Shown here piece after piece: positions 35,211 to 46,690 of a stretch of 64,000 nucleotides of DNA; position 1 is the first letter of the stretch, and the number at the start of each line of letters is the position of its first letter. The notes under the pieces are model-generated. The model was not told the origin of the DNA. It worked only from the letters and a program-made list of their open reading frames with translations, and did not search any database. The translations under genes were made by a program, and so were the position numbers. Origin of the DNA: Myotis daubentonii (taxonomy: Eukaryota > Chordata > Mammalia > Chiroptera > Vespertilionidae). The stretch covers positions 54,527,205 through 54,591,204 of the forward strand of contig NC_081846.1 of NCBI RefSeq assembly GCF_963259705.1. Direction: 5' to 3'.

Positions 35211-35862
35211 TTTTCTTTAGCATTTATCTAGTTTAATAAAAAGTGCTGGATATCATGGGAGGATGTAAATATGTATAAGGTGAAATTTGTCCCTCAATAA
35301 GCTTATAATCAAATAAGAAACATAACAAATATATATAACACAAGAAAAGATGCAAACTCAGAAAGAGAAGTTGGGAGGAGGAAGATAATTATTCTGCCAG
35401 CGGGAGTCGGGTAACACCAATGTATGGGCAGAATTGGCATTCTACTTCCGTGTGGAGGAAAGTCACTAATAAATGGAAGAGAGGAGAAAGAGGTAATGGA
35501 CTATTGCAAAATAAGCCACGTGGTAGCATCAATTGCAGCTGCTGTATCAGATGTAAGCTCTCTGTTAGAGCACGTTAACATGACCTTAGATACAGGGTGA
35601 TGTTGCTATTTATTGTTGGTCTGGCAATTGCATTTTTTATTACTATCAAGAAGGAGCACCAAAAAAAAAAACATTCCCTTGGGAAGTACAACAATATACA
35701 GGTGTCCCCAAAATGTATATACACCTTGAATGATTACAAACTCAGTATTTATTAACATACAGTTCAACTTCAAAATTTAAAAGAATCTATATAAATGAGT
35801 AACTTTTTTGTCAATGCCTGTTTTCTGTAGTGGACAACCTGGTACATACTTTAGGTCTTTAA
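35211..35862. other. Intronic DNA with a possible mariner-like end
   Basis: At about 35699 'caggtgtccccaaaatgtat' resembles one terminal repeat of a Tc1/mariner element; no partner end found. Otherwise nothing recognised. Confidence 0.35.
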
Positions 35863-35875
35863 AAAATGGTGGGCA

Positions 35876-36076
35876 GCCTGGCTAGCATGACTCAGTGGTT
35901 GAGGGTCTACCTATGAACCAGGAGGTCACAGTTCGATTCCTGGTCTGGGCACATGCCCAGGTTGCAGGCTTGATCCCCACTGGGGGAGTGTGGGAGGCAA
36001 CCAATCAATGATTCTCTCTCATCATTGATGTTTCTTTCTCTCCCTCTCTGAAATCAATAAAAACATATATTTTTTA
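35876..36076 (+). mobile_element. Ves-type SINE, older subfamily
   Basis: Head gcctggctagcatgactcag; B-box region agttcgattcc; atcattgatgtttctttctc body. 13-bp target duplication aaaatggtgggca at 35863-35875 and 36077-36089. Confidence 0.93.
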
Positions 36077-36171
36077 AAATGGTGGGCAAAGCAGGGGGGT
36101 GGGGGGAATGAGGAATGGAGGACATCTGTAATAGTATCAACAATAAAAATTAAATTAAAAATAAAATAAAT

Positions 36172-38558
36172 AGGGAGAAACTAAGATGGCGGCATAGGTA
36201 AACACCGGGAAATTGCTGCCTCCCACAACAACTTCAAAAATACAACGAAAAGACAAAACGGACATCATCCAGAACTACAGGAAGGCTGGCTGAGTGTAAA
36301 TTCTACAACTATAAGAAAAGAGAAAAGCACACTGAGACTCAGAGGAGCTGTGGAAGTAAAGTGCAAAGGTACGGAGGCTCGAGCGCACGCGCGGAAAGGG
36401 GCTGGTACCTGAGGATGCGGCTGTTTTTTTCAATCAGGAGGGAGTCACAAGCTCCCGACTGCTCTGAACTCAGGTTCCGGGAAGTCTCTGGGGACCAAGG
36501 ACTCATATGGGGAGAAACTGGACCGTCTGGCAGCAGGCAGAACCCTGAACTTGAGGGCCGCTTTCCCTCAGTGGTGCTTGCAGCAATTATTGGGACACTG
36601 AGACGCTCGGACCCTTAGGGCAGGGCTGAGGACCAGCCATAGCTGCTTGCTCCCCACTTTGATTCCCTGAGACCCCGCCCCACCCAGGCTATGGCAGAGG
36701 CTTTTACATATGAATGCCCTGGCCCTTTGCAACCTGAAAATTACCTAACAAATTGCAGCTGGGCCAGACAGACCCAGAACTTCCAAGAGAAGGCCCAAGG
36801 CCCCACAGCAGCTTGCATTGCTTCATAGCTGGGCCTCATCAGGGCACCTCCAAACTCCAAAAAAGGAAGGGGAATCTGCAGTTCTCTTCGTAGCTCCTGC
36901 TGGGTAACCTCAGGCAGAGGCTAAATTAGCACCTCCTTAGATCCAAGAGCCAGTGTACCCAGTGGTCAGAGGGGGACCATCCAGATTACAACTCCTCAGA
37001 TCCATAAGGGAAACACTCAGGGCGCAGACTCAGTGAGCACCAAAGCCCCACTGAAGCAAGTCTTGCCCCAGAAGGGTGTCTTCAGCACAGAAGTTCTCCC
37101 ACTGCAGACACAGCTGATTCTCACTGCCAATTGGCCTGGAGGTCAATTCCTCCCAGTGATCCTACAACAATCAAGGCTTAACTACAACAAGACTGTGCAC
37201 AAAGCCCACAAGGGGGTGCACCAAGAGTGTCCACCTCAGGTAATTGGGGAGGCTGAGCCACTGGGCCCTACAGGACACCTAGCACACAAAACCACTCTAC
37301 CAACACAGGGAAGCATCAAAAATGCGGAGACAAAGAAACAGGTCACAAATGACAGAAATGGAGGAAAGCAAACGACTGGATATAGAGTTCAAAACCACGT
37401 TTATAAGGTTTTTCAAGAATTTTATGGAAATCGCCGATAAATTTAGTGAGACCCTGGCGGATATGAAAAAAGACCAACTAGAAATTAAGCATACACTGAC
37501 TGAAATAAAGAATAATATACAGAGATCCAACAGCAGACAAGAGGATCCCAAGAATCAAGTCAAAGATTTGAAATACGAAGAAACAAAAAATACCCAACCG
37601 AAAAAGAAAAAAGAAAAAAGATTCCAAAAATATGAAGATAGTGTAAGGAACCTCTGGGACAACTTCAAGCGTACCAACATCAGAATTATAGGGGTGCCAG
37701 AAGAAGAGAAAGGGCAAGATATAGAAAACCTATTTGAAGAAATAATGACAGAAAACTTCCCCTACCTGGTCAAAGAAATAGACTTACAAGTCCAGGAAGC
37801 ACAGAGAACCCCAAACAAAAGGAACCTAAAGAGGACCACACCAAGACACATCATAATTAAAATGCCAAGAGCAAAAGACAAAGAGAGAATCTTAAAAGCA
37901 GAAAGAAAAAGACAGTCAATTACCTACAAGGGAGTACCCATATGACTGTCACCTGATTTCTCAACAGAAACCATGCAGGCCAGAAGAGAGTGGAAAGAAA
38001 TATTCAAAGTGATGAATAGCAATAACCTACAACCAAGATTACTTTATCCAGCAAAGCTATCATTCAGAATAGAAGGTCAGATAAAGAGCTTCACAGATAA
38101 GAAAAAGCTAAAGGAGTTCATCGCCACCAAACCAGCATTATATGAAATGCTGAAAGGTATTCTTTAAGAAGAGGAAGAAGAAAAAGGAACTCTTAACCAT
38201 TTGCCACAGCATGGATGGAACTGGAGAGCGGATAAATATCACATGACCTCACTCATTTGTGGAATATAATGAACAACATAAACTGATGAACAAGGACTGA
38301 TCCATAGATGGAGAGGCATTGATTGGACTCTCGGGCCTTGGAGGGAAGGTAGGGGAGGGTGGGGGTAAGGGGGAAAGATCAACCAAAGGACTTATATGCA
38401 AGCATATAGGCCTAACCAATGGACACGGACAACGGGGGGGGGGGCATGAGGGCATGAGCGGGGGGGGAGGGGAGGGGGCAACGTGGGGATAAGGAAACAT
38501 ATGTAATATTTTAATCAATAAAAAATATATTAAAAAATAATAATAAAATAAATAAAAA
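36172..38558 (+). mobile_element. Half-L1 with 5'UTR, ORF1 and a splice-like junction to the ORF2 3' end
   Basis: Starts agggagaaactaagatggcg, a full L1-type 5'UTR (to about 37320, GC-richer), then ORF1 (37322-38167), then a linker gaagaggaagaagaaaaag joined directly to gaactcttaaccatttgcc, the last part of ORF2, the 3'UTR with G-runs and an A-rich tail. About 3.6 kb of inter-ORF and ORF2 sequence is missing. At the homologous spot the half-L1 at 17672 reads aaaaag|gtaaag, and the L1 at 40245 reads aagaag|gaactc before the shared 3' part, so the gap has GT..AG ends. It lies just after another A-rich L1-like tail (36090-36171). Confidence 0.87.
37322..38167 (+). pseudogene. L1 ORF1 protein, one nonsense codon
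   Basis: 846 nt, 282 codons including the stop, single frame. The only defect is TGA at 37943-37945, where the copy at 17796 has CGA: a CpG-type change. N-terminal coiled coil (about residues 15-75), lysine-rich linker (TQPKKKKEKRFQ), RRM core (NLWDNFKRTNIRIIGVPEEE), C-terminal domain (TPRHIIIKMPRAKDKERI; QPRLLYPAKLSFR) and ending ALYEMLKGIL. Family role: RNA-binding trimer needed for L1 mobility. Shorter N-terminus than the roughly 340-residue primate form. Confidence 0.9.
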
Positions 38559-40069
38559 TGACACTAATCTCTGCCATTTCCCATCACCTGCAATACTGAT
38601 TTTCATTTCCTCTCATGGCCAAGGCAAAGAGTTTCAGAGCCTTTTCATTCACTGAAATAGTTCCCTCAGGCGAAGAAATGGATGTGAAGGTCCTGCCAAT
38701 TACCAAATATGTCCATTAGTACTGTTCAGGGACCAGGGAAATGATCACAAAGTGGGTCAGCTTCCTCAGGAAACAGACTCTGAGGAGCATTCAAGGGGTT
38801 TGTTGAAGAGAGCTGCCTGCAATAACATCTGTGAGGAAATATGGGCAGCAGCATTGGGAAGCGAAAGAATTATGGTACAGCTGCAATGAAGACTTCAGTT
38901 TCCACAAGGGGCTCTGAAGCTGGGACGACCCTTCAGAGTTATACCAAATTGAGGCGGGATAGGAGTGGAGGGAGGGAGCTTTAACTCCTTCACTGACCAT
39001 GAATTGAGTTCGATAAGCAAGGAGCAGCTCCTTAAGCTAAATGTCATTTCTGGGGAATGAGTAGGTGTGAACCGACTGCAGGCCACACCCATGGCAAATG
39101 GGGAAATAAATGCCACAGTCCTCCAGAGGGGACATTGGTGACTCATCATAACACCCACTACTGGGTTGACAGATTTAGAAATTTTTAAAAACATAAATAA
39201 AAGTATTACCTGGCCTACCTATACTAAAGGGTTATTTATTGTTTATCTAAAATTCAAATTTAACTGAGCATTGTGTATTTTATCTAGTCACTGTATCCAC
39301 TGCACTTGTACTAAAGGGTAAGTACAAGAAAGAATTTCAAGGGTATTAATACATTATTCCTTCTGTAATCTTATTCTTTAAATACTACTAGTTCCACAAG
39401 AATGTGGGAGACCAAAATGAAAATTGGTTAACCTCAATAATTTTGGCTCTATTCGAGATTCTGAAGTGGTCCAACTATAGAGATTCCATGCTGCTAGCTA
39501 CATTTTACCATCAGAAACAGAAGTATGCTTAGGAAGAATACTAGCAATACTAATGAGGGAGGATTGTGATAAAGACATAGCACTCAGTATACAGAAAGGG
39601 GAAGGATTGGAGCAAAGGCAGTAAGAACAAAAAGGAAGGGATGAGAGGAAACACCCTGAGATACTTTCAAAGAATTTTCTGACTACATGATGTAGAAAAA
39701 TAGGAAGTGAGCAGAATCTAGTAAAATTGCATGCTCTTGATTTTATGTAATGAGGAGAAGAGAGAAATGATACAAGATATATGTAAAACAAAAGAATAAA
39801 TAGGTTTAGAAGGAGAAAATTATATATTTGACAAATCATTCATCAGAATGTATAATATGTATGAATACTCTAATACATACCAAACTGTTGATATTGGTCA
39901 GGTATTCATATTCCATTAAACATATTTCACCTGAGACTTTATAGATATTTTTAACCATCTGGAATTTCTACAAGCTGTACTAAAGATGTTAAATTATATC
40001 AGTAATTCTATTAGCTAAGTATATATACAGTTCTGAGAAACTATAATTTTCAAAATTAAAATTTTAATT
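38559..40069. other. Intronic DNA, mostly unique
   Basis: 38760-39180 has a texture like an old repeat (ctcaggaaacagactctgag ... gactcatcataacaccca), but I cannot name a family. The rest is unrecognised. Confidence 0.4.
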
Positions 40070-40244
40070 CAAAGGTTGGTTGCCACAGGGTGGGGGTTGG
40101 GAGAAATGGGAAGATATTGGCCAAAGGGTACAAACTTCTAGTTATAAAATGAGTATATTCTGGGGATCTATTATACTGCATGGTGACTGCAGTTAATAAC
40201 ACTGTATTACATACTTGAATGTTGCTAAAAGAGTAGATCTTAAA
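40070..40244 (+). mobile_element. Old L1 3'UTR, left part
   Basis: gggttgggagaaatgggaag ... ccaaagggtacaaacttcta ... catggtgactgcagttaata is a classic old L1M 3'UTR. It continues at 43318 after the young L1 insertion. Confidence 0.8.
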
Positions 40245-43200
40245 GATTAGAGCAGAAATAAATGACATAGAGACCAAAAAAATAATACAGAAAATCAATG
40301 AAACCAAGAGCTGGTTCTTCGAAAGGAAAAACAAGATTGACAAACCTCTAGCCATGCTCACCAAGAAGCAAAGAGAGAGGACCCAAATAAACAAAATCAG
40401 AAATGATAGGGGCGAAATAACAACAGACCCCCACAGAAATACAAATGATTGTTAAAAAATACTATGGAAAGCTCTACTCCAACAAACTAGACAACCTGGA
40501 AGAAATGGACAAATTCCTAGAAAAATACAACATTCCAAAACTCAATCAGGAAGAATCTAAAAATCTCAATAGGCCAATAACTATGGAAGAAATTGAAGCA
40601 GTCATCAAAAAGCTTCCAGCAAACAAAAGCCCAGGACCAGACGGATTCACAGGGGAATTTTACCAAACATTCAAGGAAGAACTAAAACCTATCCTCCTCA
40701 GACTACTACAAAAAATTCAGGAGGAAGGATCACTTCCAAGCTCATTCTATGAAGCCAGCATCACCCTAATACCAAAACCCGGTAAAGACAACACAATGAA
40801 AGAGAATTACAGGCCAATATCCCTCATGAACATAGATGCCAAAATCCTCAACAAAATCTTAGCAAATCGGATACAGCAGTACATCAGAAAGATCATACAC
40901 CATGACCAAGTAGGATTCATCCCAGGGATGCAAGGATGGTACAATATCCGCAAATCAATAAACGTGATACATCACATAAACAAATTGAAAGAAAAAAACC
41001 ACATGGTCATATCAATTGATGCAGGAAAAGCATTTGACAAAATCCAACACCCATTTTTGATAAAAACTCTCAGCAAGGTGGGAGTAGAAGGATCATACCT
41101 CAACATAATAAAAGCCATATATGACAGGCCCACAGCCAACATCATACTCAATGGACAAAACCTAACACCATTTCCCCTAAGAACAGGAACAAGACAGGGA
41201 TGCCCGCTCTTACCACTCCTGTTCAACATAGTACTGGAAGTATTAGCCATTGCAATTAGACAAGAAGAAGAAATAAAAGGCATCCAAATTGGAAAAGAGG
41301 AAGTAAAACTGTCCTTATTTGCAGACGACATGATATTATACATATAAAACCCTAGAGACTCCATCAAAAAACTACTAGACTTAATACATGAATTTGGCAA
41401 TGTAGCAGGATACAAAATTAACGCCAAAAATCTGAGGCATTTCTATACACCAATAGTGAACTTTTAGAAAGAGAGATTACAAAAACAATCCCATTTACCA
41501 TCGCACCAAAAAAATTAAGCTACCTAGGAATAAACTTAACTAAAGAGGTAAAAGACCTCTACTCAGAAAACTACAGGACATTGAAAAAAGAGATAGAGGA
41601 AGACATAAACAGATGGAAGAACATACCGTGTTCATGGATTGGTAGGATCAACATCATTAAAATGTCCATACTACTCAAAGCAATCTATAAATTCAACGCA
41701 CTTCCCATTAAAACACCAACGGCATACTTCACAGATCTAGAACGAACTCTCCAAAAATTCTTCTGGAATAAAAAAAGACCCCGAATAGCTGCAGCAATCC
41801 TGAGAAAGAACAAAGTAGGTGGGATCTCAATACCAGATATCAAGCTGTATTACAAAGCCACTGTTCTCAAAACTGCCTGGTACTGGCACAAGAACAGACA
41901 TATAGATCAATGGAATAGAATAGAGAACCCAGAAATCGGCCCGAACCAATATGCTCAATTAATATTTGACAAAGGAGGCAAGAACATACAATGGAGCCAG
42001 GATAGTCTCTTCAATAAATGGTGTTGGGAAAATTGGACAGATACATGCAAGAAAATGAAACTAGACCACCAACTTACACCATACACAAAAATAAACTCAA
42101 AATGGATAAAGGACTTAAATGTACGACAGGAAACCATAAAAATTCTAGAAGAATCCAAAGATAACAAAATCTCAGGCATATGCCAAAGCAATTTCTTCAC
42201 TGATACAGCTCCTAGGGCACTTGAAACTAAAGAGAAAATGAACAAATGGGACTACTTCAAAATAAAAAGCTTCTGCACAGCAAAAGAAACCATCAACAAA
42301 ACAACAAGAAAACCCACTGTGTGGGAAAACATATTTGCCAATGTCATATCTGATAAGGGCCTAATCTCCAAAATTTATAGGTAACTCATACAACTTAACA
42401 GAAGGAAGATAAACAATCCAATCAAAAAATGGGCAAAGGACCTAAATAGACACCTTTCAAAAGAGGACATTCAGAAAGCCAAGAGACATATGAAAACATG
42501 CTCAAAGTCACTAATCATCCGAGAGATGCAAATCAAAACAACAATGAGGTACCATCTCACACCTGTCAAGATGGCTATCATGAACAAATCAACAAATGAC
42601 AAGTGCTTGAGAGGATGTGGAGAAAAAGGAACACTTGTGCACTGCTGGTGGGAATGCAGACTGGTGCAGCCACTATGGAAGACAGTATGGAGTTTCCTCA
42701 AAAAACTACAAATGGAACTCCATTTGACCCTGTGATCCCACTTCTAGGAATATATCCCAGGAAACCAGAAACACCAATCAGAAAGGATATATGCACCCAC
42801 ATGTTCATAGCAGCACAATTCACCATAGCTAAGATCTGGAAACAGCCTAAGTGCCCATCAGTAGATGAATGGATTAGAAAACTGTGGTACATCTACACGA
42901 TGGAATACTATGCTGCTGTAAAAAAGAAGGAACTCCTACCATTTGCAACGGCATGGATGGAACTGGAGAGCATTATGCTAAGTGAAATAAGCCAGTCAAT
43001 GAAGGAAAAATACCACATGATCTCACTCATTCATGGATAATAGAGACCATTATAAACTTTTGAACAGTAATAGATACAGAGGCAGAGCTGCCTCGAACAG
43101 ATTGTCAAAATGCAGCGGGAAGGCCGGGGAAAGTTGGGGGGCAGGAGGGAGGGGTATAAGAGATCAACCGAAGGACTTGTATGCATGCATATATGCATAA

Positions 43201-43317
43201 CCAATGGACATGGGACGCTGGGGGGTGGGGGAGGCCAGGAGATAGTCAAGGGCAGGGGGAAAAAAAAGACACATATGTAATACCCTTTGTAATACTTTAA
43301 GCAATAAGAAAAAAAAA
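40245..43317 (+). mobile_element. L1 retrotransposon, 5'-truncated, 3.07 kb
   Basis: Carries most of ORF2 and a complete 3'UTR with A-tail. Perfect 13-bp target duplication agtagatcttaaa at 40232-40244 and 43318-43330, in an older L1 3'UTR. The 3'UTR (agagaccattataaactttt; gcggcagagctgcctc-like block) matches L1 copy A at 22517. Confidence 0.95.
40445..43040 (+). pseudogene. L1 ORF2 (reverse transcriptase), broken
   Basis: 40445-41347 encodes the RT core: [59 protein letters not shown] and the catalytic FADD at 41321-41332. It stops at TAA 41345-41347. A base is missing in an A-run near 41424-41429, shifting frame. 41581-42384 continues the thumb and C-terminal region to a stop at 42382-42384; the same frame then runs on to 42735 through the cysteine motif (C-X3-C-X7-H-X4-C at [18 protein letters not shown]). 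A second one-base loss at ggaactccatttg (about 42715) moves the final 105 residues into another frame, ending 43040. Endonuclease domain absent through 5' truncation. Not functional. Confidence 0.93.
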
Positions 43318-43330
43318 AGTAGATCTTAAA

Positions 43331-43495
43331 TGTTTACCACACACAAAAAAAGGTAATTAGGTAAAGGGATAGATGTGTTAACTAACCTTATTATGTTAAT
43401 TATTTCTCAATAAATATGTGTATCAAATCACCATATAATACACCTTAAATTTACACAGTTATATATCAATTATATCTCAGTAAAATAAAATTAAA
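43331..43495 (+). mobile_element. Old L1 3'UTR, right part
   Basis: gtgttaactaaccttattat ... acaccttaaatttacacagt ... caattatatctcagtaaaat completes the old L1 split by the insertion. Confidence 0.8.
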
Positions 43496-44302
43496 ACAAA
43501 TAAATAAAACTTTAATTGAAGGAAGATTTTATAAAATGTGATTGTTCTCAATAGCAATTCTGAAGTCTATTTCATTTAAAATAAATATTTATTGGTATGT
43601 TTCATCTACATTACTAAAGAAGCTCTTACAAAGTAGAGCTCTGGTCTTGTCCTTTAATTACACAAAGAGAGAAACTACCGCCACCATTACCCTCAGTAAT
43701 GCTAACATTCTACCTGGCATTCTCCCACCTATATTACGCTGCCAGTTTATTTTTCCTAAACCACGCCATCCATTACACTGCCCCTGTGCTATTTTCTGAT
43801 TCAGAGTAATTAGTCTAGGAAACACGAATATATTAATTCTTTGTATGCATCACAGCAGAATCCTCCATAGCATCCTCAAATGCCAGGATATTAATCTGCT
43901 TAGTATGGTTTGGGACCAGAAGAAATATTTAGAAAGTTAATATAAATAAGGTGTTGTCTATTTTTCTTCATAAGTCTAAAATGTAACATTATACTTGCAT
44001 CCTATGATGTTAATTTGAATCACCAGTGAGCCACACTTATTCACTACTGGGATTAAAATACCCACCAAGAGACATCTATAAACAGAACAAAATCTGGTTT
44101 ATGAATTGTTTTGCCAATCAGAAATCTATTTTAATAAGCATCATATATTATCACCCATATTCCCTAACCATTCCCAATAAAAGAAAATGTATGTAATACA
44201 TGTTCATATGATAATTAAAGTGACCTTATTAAATATTATTTTTGTATTATGTATTTTCTATCCAAACAAACCATTCAGTATTCTGCTGTAATTATTAATA
44301 TA
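43496..44302. other. Intronic DNA, possible L2-like patch
   Basis: 43640-43800 (gccagtttatttttcctaaa, cattacactgcccctgtgct) is weakly L2-like. The rest is unrecognised. Confidence 0.35.
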
Positions 44303-44559
44303 CTAGAGGCCCACCACATGAAATTCGTATGTGGGTATGGTCCTTAAGCCTGGCCTGCGATCAGGGCCACCTTCCCCAGCTGCCCACAGCTGGCCCCACC
44401 CCCTGCCACCACCCACCCCCGGTTCCCCGTTTACCATCGGACAAACAGAGCCTGCTGGCCAGGGAAAGGGACCAAGAGGCTGTCAGTGTGCCTCATAGTG
44501 ACTGGTCGAGCGGTCGTTCTGGTCATTCTGCCATTAGGGTCAATTTGCATTATATAGGA
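44303..44559 (-). mobile_element. Short HeliBat-type Helitron
   Basis: Antisense: CTAGAGGCCCACCACATGAA after host A; 5' end tgcattatatagga before host T. Contains the antisense gaccagaacgacc block and the octamer ATGCAAAT on the minus strand. 257 bp. Confidence 0.93.
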
Positions 44560-45289
44560 TTATTAACTGTTAACTTCCAATTATTCATGTGTGGATTTTC
44601 CATCATAGTCTTTAAACCCAAGATGGCTTTTCCTTGGAATTGAGTATATTTTGGGCTAATTTTTTGGTTTACTAGGTATTCTTGTGTGTGTTTAGTAAAA
44701 ATAAGTATAGCTTAAGACATAAGTAGAAAGATAAATCTGCTGCTGGAAAAAAAAGAGTGATATAATACATTTCAAATCTAATAAATAATTATTTTATGAT
44801 CCATAATACGTTTATGTTTTTCAACGTTTTGCTCCCTTCAACTTGTGCAATGAATATGGATAGCACAGCAAATCACTATGCTTATCCTTAGGCATAGCCT
44901 TCCCAGGCCTGGGTATTTTCTGGGCACCCAATCCAGATGTCAGGCACACAGCAGCTATAGCTGTTGAAAGTTGTCTCTAAATATTTTATATTAATTCTTC
45001 TGTTATTTAATTGTTGTAGCTAAAGATAAATAATGAATTTAATTGTAATTTATGTGGTTATATTATAATCACTAAGGGGAGTAAACGCTTATTTCTCAGC
45101 TGCAATGATTATTGGGAGCTACTTATGATTAGTTTTACTTAAGATTACCTGGGTTTCACTTTTTAACCAAAAGATAAAAAATACCAAATATCTTGTATCT
45201 CATTAGTAATAATTTCTGATTAAAAAATAAAAATGAACTAGTAGTGTAGTAGACACATTAAATTGCACAGTAATGACAACTGTTAATAC
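44560..45289. other. Intronic unique DNA
   Basis: No feature recognised. Confidence 0.4.
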
Positions 45290-45445
45290 TTATTGTCAGG
45301 TACTATTTTAGGTACTTTTCTCTTAATTCTTAAAAAAAAACTTTAGAAAATACATTCCATTATTATCCTTATTTTAACAGTGCACAGAAGTTAACTGGCT
45401 GAAGGTTCTGTGGTAAATAAGGCAGAACTAACATTTAAAACCAGT
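45290..45445 (-). mobile_element. MIR SINE, antisense
   Basis: ccattattatccttatttta, cagtgcacagaagttaactg, gctgaaggttctgtggtaaa follow an antisense MIR core. Confidence 0.65.
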
Positions 45446-45699
45446 ACAATTTTGGTTTCAGAGTTACTATCAAGACTATATCACCTCCCTGTTGAAGTAT
45501 TTGACCTTCTTCCTTATTGAAGAGAACACAAACAAATGGTGCCTCCAACCACTCTCTCGCCTAGATATCTGAGTAAAACTGGAATGCCACGTTGTCTTTA
45601 ACTCTATTCCAGTGACAGCCTACTCTGGCAACTAGGCTGGGTTGGATGTCTCTCCTCTCCTATTCTTCCCTCTCACATACCACCACATTTACTAGTCTG

Positions 45700-45835
45700 A
45701 CATCATTTTTTTTCTTTGCATTCCCCTGTAGATTGTAACTCTTTGAAATAAGGAATATTAAAATATTGGAGCACAACACAGTGCCTGGAATATAGTAGAG
45801 GTTCAGTAAATGTCTGCCGAAGAATGTTCTTACAC
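45700..45835 (+). mobile_element. L2/MIR-type 3' end close to an exon
   Basis: gtagattgtaactctttgaa ... cacagtgcctggaatatagt ... gaggttcagtaaatgtctg. It lies about 150 bp downstream (in gene direction) of the donor at 45988. Confidence 0.65.
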
Positions 45836-45988
45836 TTTCAGGTCTGCCTATTGGCGTTGCAGTTGCACCAAGACAATCACATCCACTGCCACCTGTATTC
45901 TGATATTGACTGTTGCAGTTCTCTACATTGTGACATCTCTTTGAAACAAAGATAAGGACAGCTATCCCAAGTGGGGAAAATGTCTTAC

Positions 45989-46070
45989 CTTCTAAATCTT
46001 CTTTCTCAAAGTGTGTTTTGAGAATAGAGCGAGTTCCACCCCTATCCACAACTGCCTCTTCATCATTTCT
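45989..46070 (-). CDS. SLC4A10: SLC4A10 coding exon (second coding exon), N-terminal tail
   Basis: An 82-nt exon. On the minus strand the acceptor is ...ttctacag and the donor is GAAG|gtaagaca. It starts in phase 0 with Arg and ends one base into a codon (27 codons + 1). The peptide starts RNDEEAVVDRGGTRSIL and ends EKEDLE, which I recognise as about residues 17-43 of SLC4A10, a Na+-driven HCO3- transporter of neurons and choroid plexus. This part is the flexible cytoplasmic tail before the folded N-terminal domain. The spare G joins the next exon's GT to make Gly, as expected in the family. The preceding exon, with the start Met and about 16 residues, is not found between 46071 and 64000, so intron 1 is longer than 17.9 kb here. 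The reading upstream of the acceptor is intronic. Identity rests on remembered family sequence. Confidence 0.95.
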
Positions 46071-46247
46071 CTGTAGAACGGGAAAAAGGAAGACTAAATG
46101 GAAATACATATATTTTCTTACTTTCAGAAAATAAAAGTTTTTCAGAGATAAGACTACTATTTGTTTACAAAATATGTCTGTTAAATAAATAATAATTGAA
46201 ATTAATAAAGGTATTTTTAAAGTTATAAGCTCTAAGTATTTTCCTTT

Positions 46248-46500
46248 TTGTTTCCAACATTTTAATTAAATTTATTGCAGTGACATTGATTAATAAAATT
46301 ATATAGGTTTCAAGTGTACAACTCTATGATACATTCTCTATATTTTGCTTTGAGTGTTTGCCACCCAAAGTCAAATTTCCTTCTGTTACCATATATTTGC
46401 CCACCCTCTCCCCCCCCCCCCCATTAGCCCTTACTAGCCTCTCTACCTCCCTTTCCTCTGGTAACCACTATATTATTGTCTGTGTCTATAAAATACTGCC
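46248..46500 (-). mobile_element. L1 3'UTR, antisense (part of an inverted L1)
   Basis: gtgacattgattaataaaat, tataggtttcaagtgtacaa, accaaagtcaaatttccttc-like and ctctggtaaccactatatta are an antisense L1M 3'UTR. Contains a C-run at about 46409-46422. Confidence 0.8.
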
Positions 46501-46690
46501 ATTGTGACAGCATGGATGGATCTTGAGAATATCATGCTAAGCAAAATAAGTGAGAAAAAGTAAAAAAACAAAAAAAACAAAACATGATTTCACTCATATG
46601 TGGGATTTAAAACTGAAAGCAACAAATGAACAAATAAGAAAAATAAGCAAGCACTCATAGACAGACAACAAAAAATAAACTTGTAATATG
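46501..46690 (+). mobile_element. L1 ORF2 end, sense (inverted partner)
   Basis: acagcatggatggatcttga, atcatgctaagcaaaataag, tcactcatatgtgggattta read in L1-sense, opposite to the adjoining 3'UTR: another 5'-inverted L1. Confidence 0.75.

Noticed and set aside
35699..35725. Tc1/mariner terminal repeat
   Set aside because: Only one end-like sequence is visible; no partner end or TA duplication could be placed.
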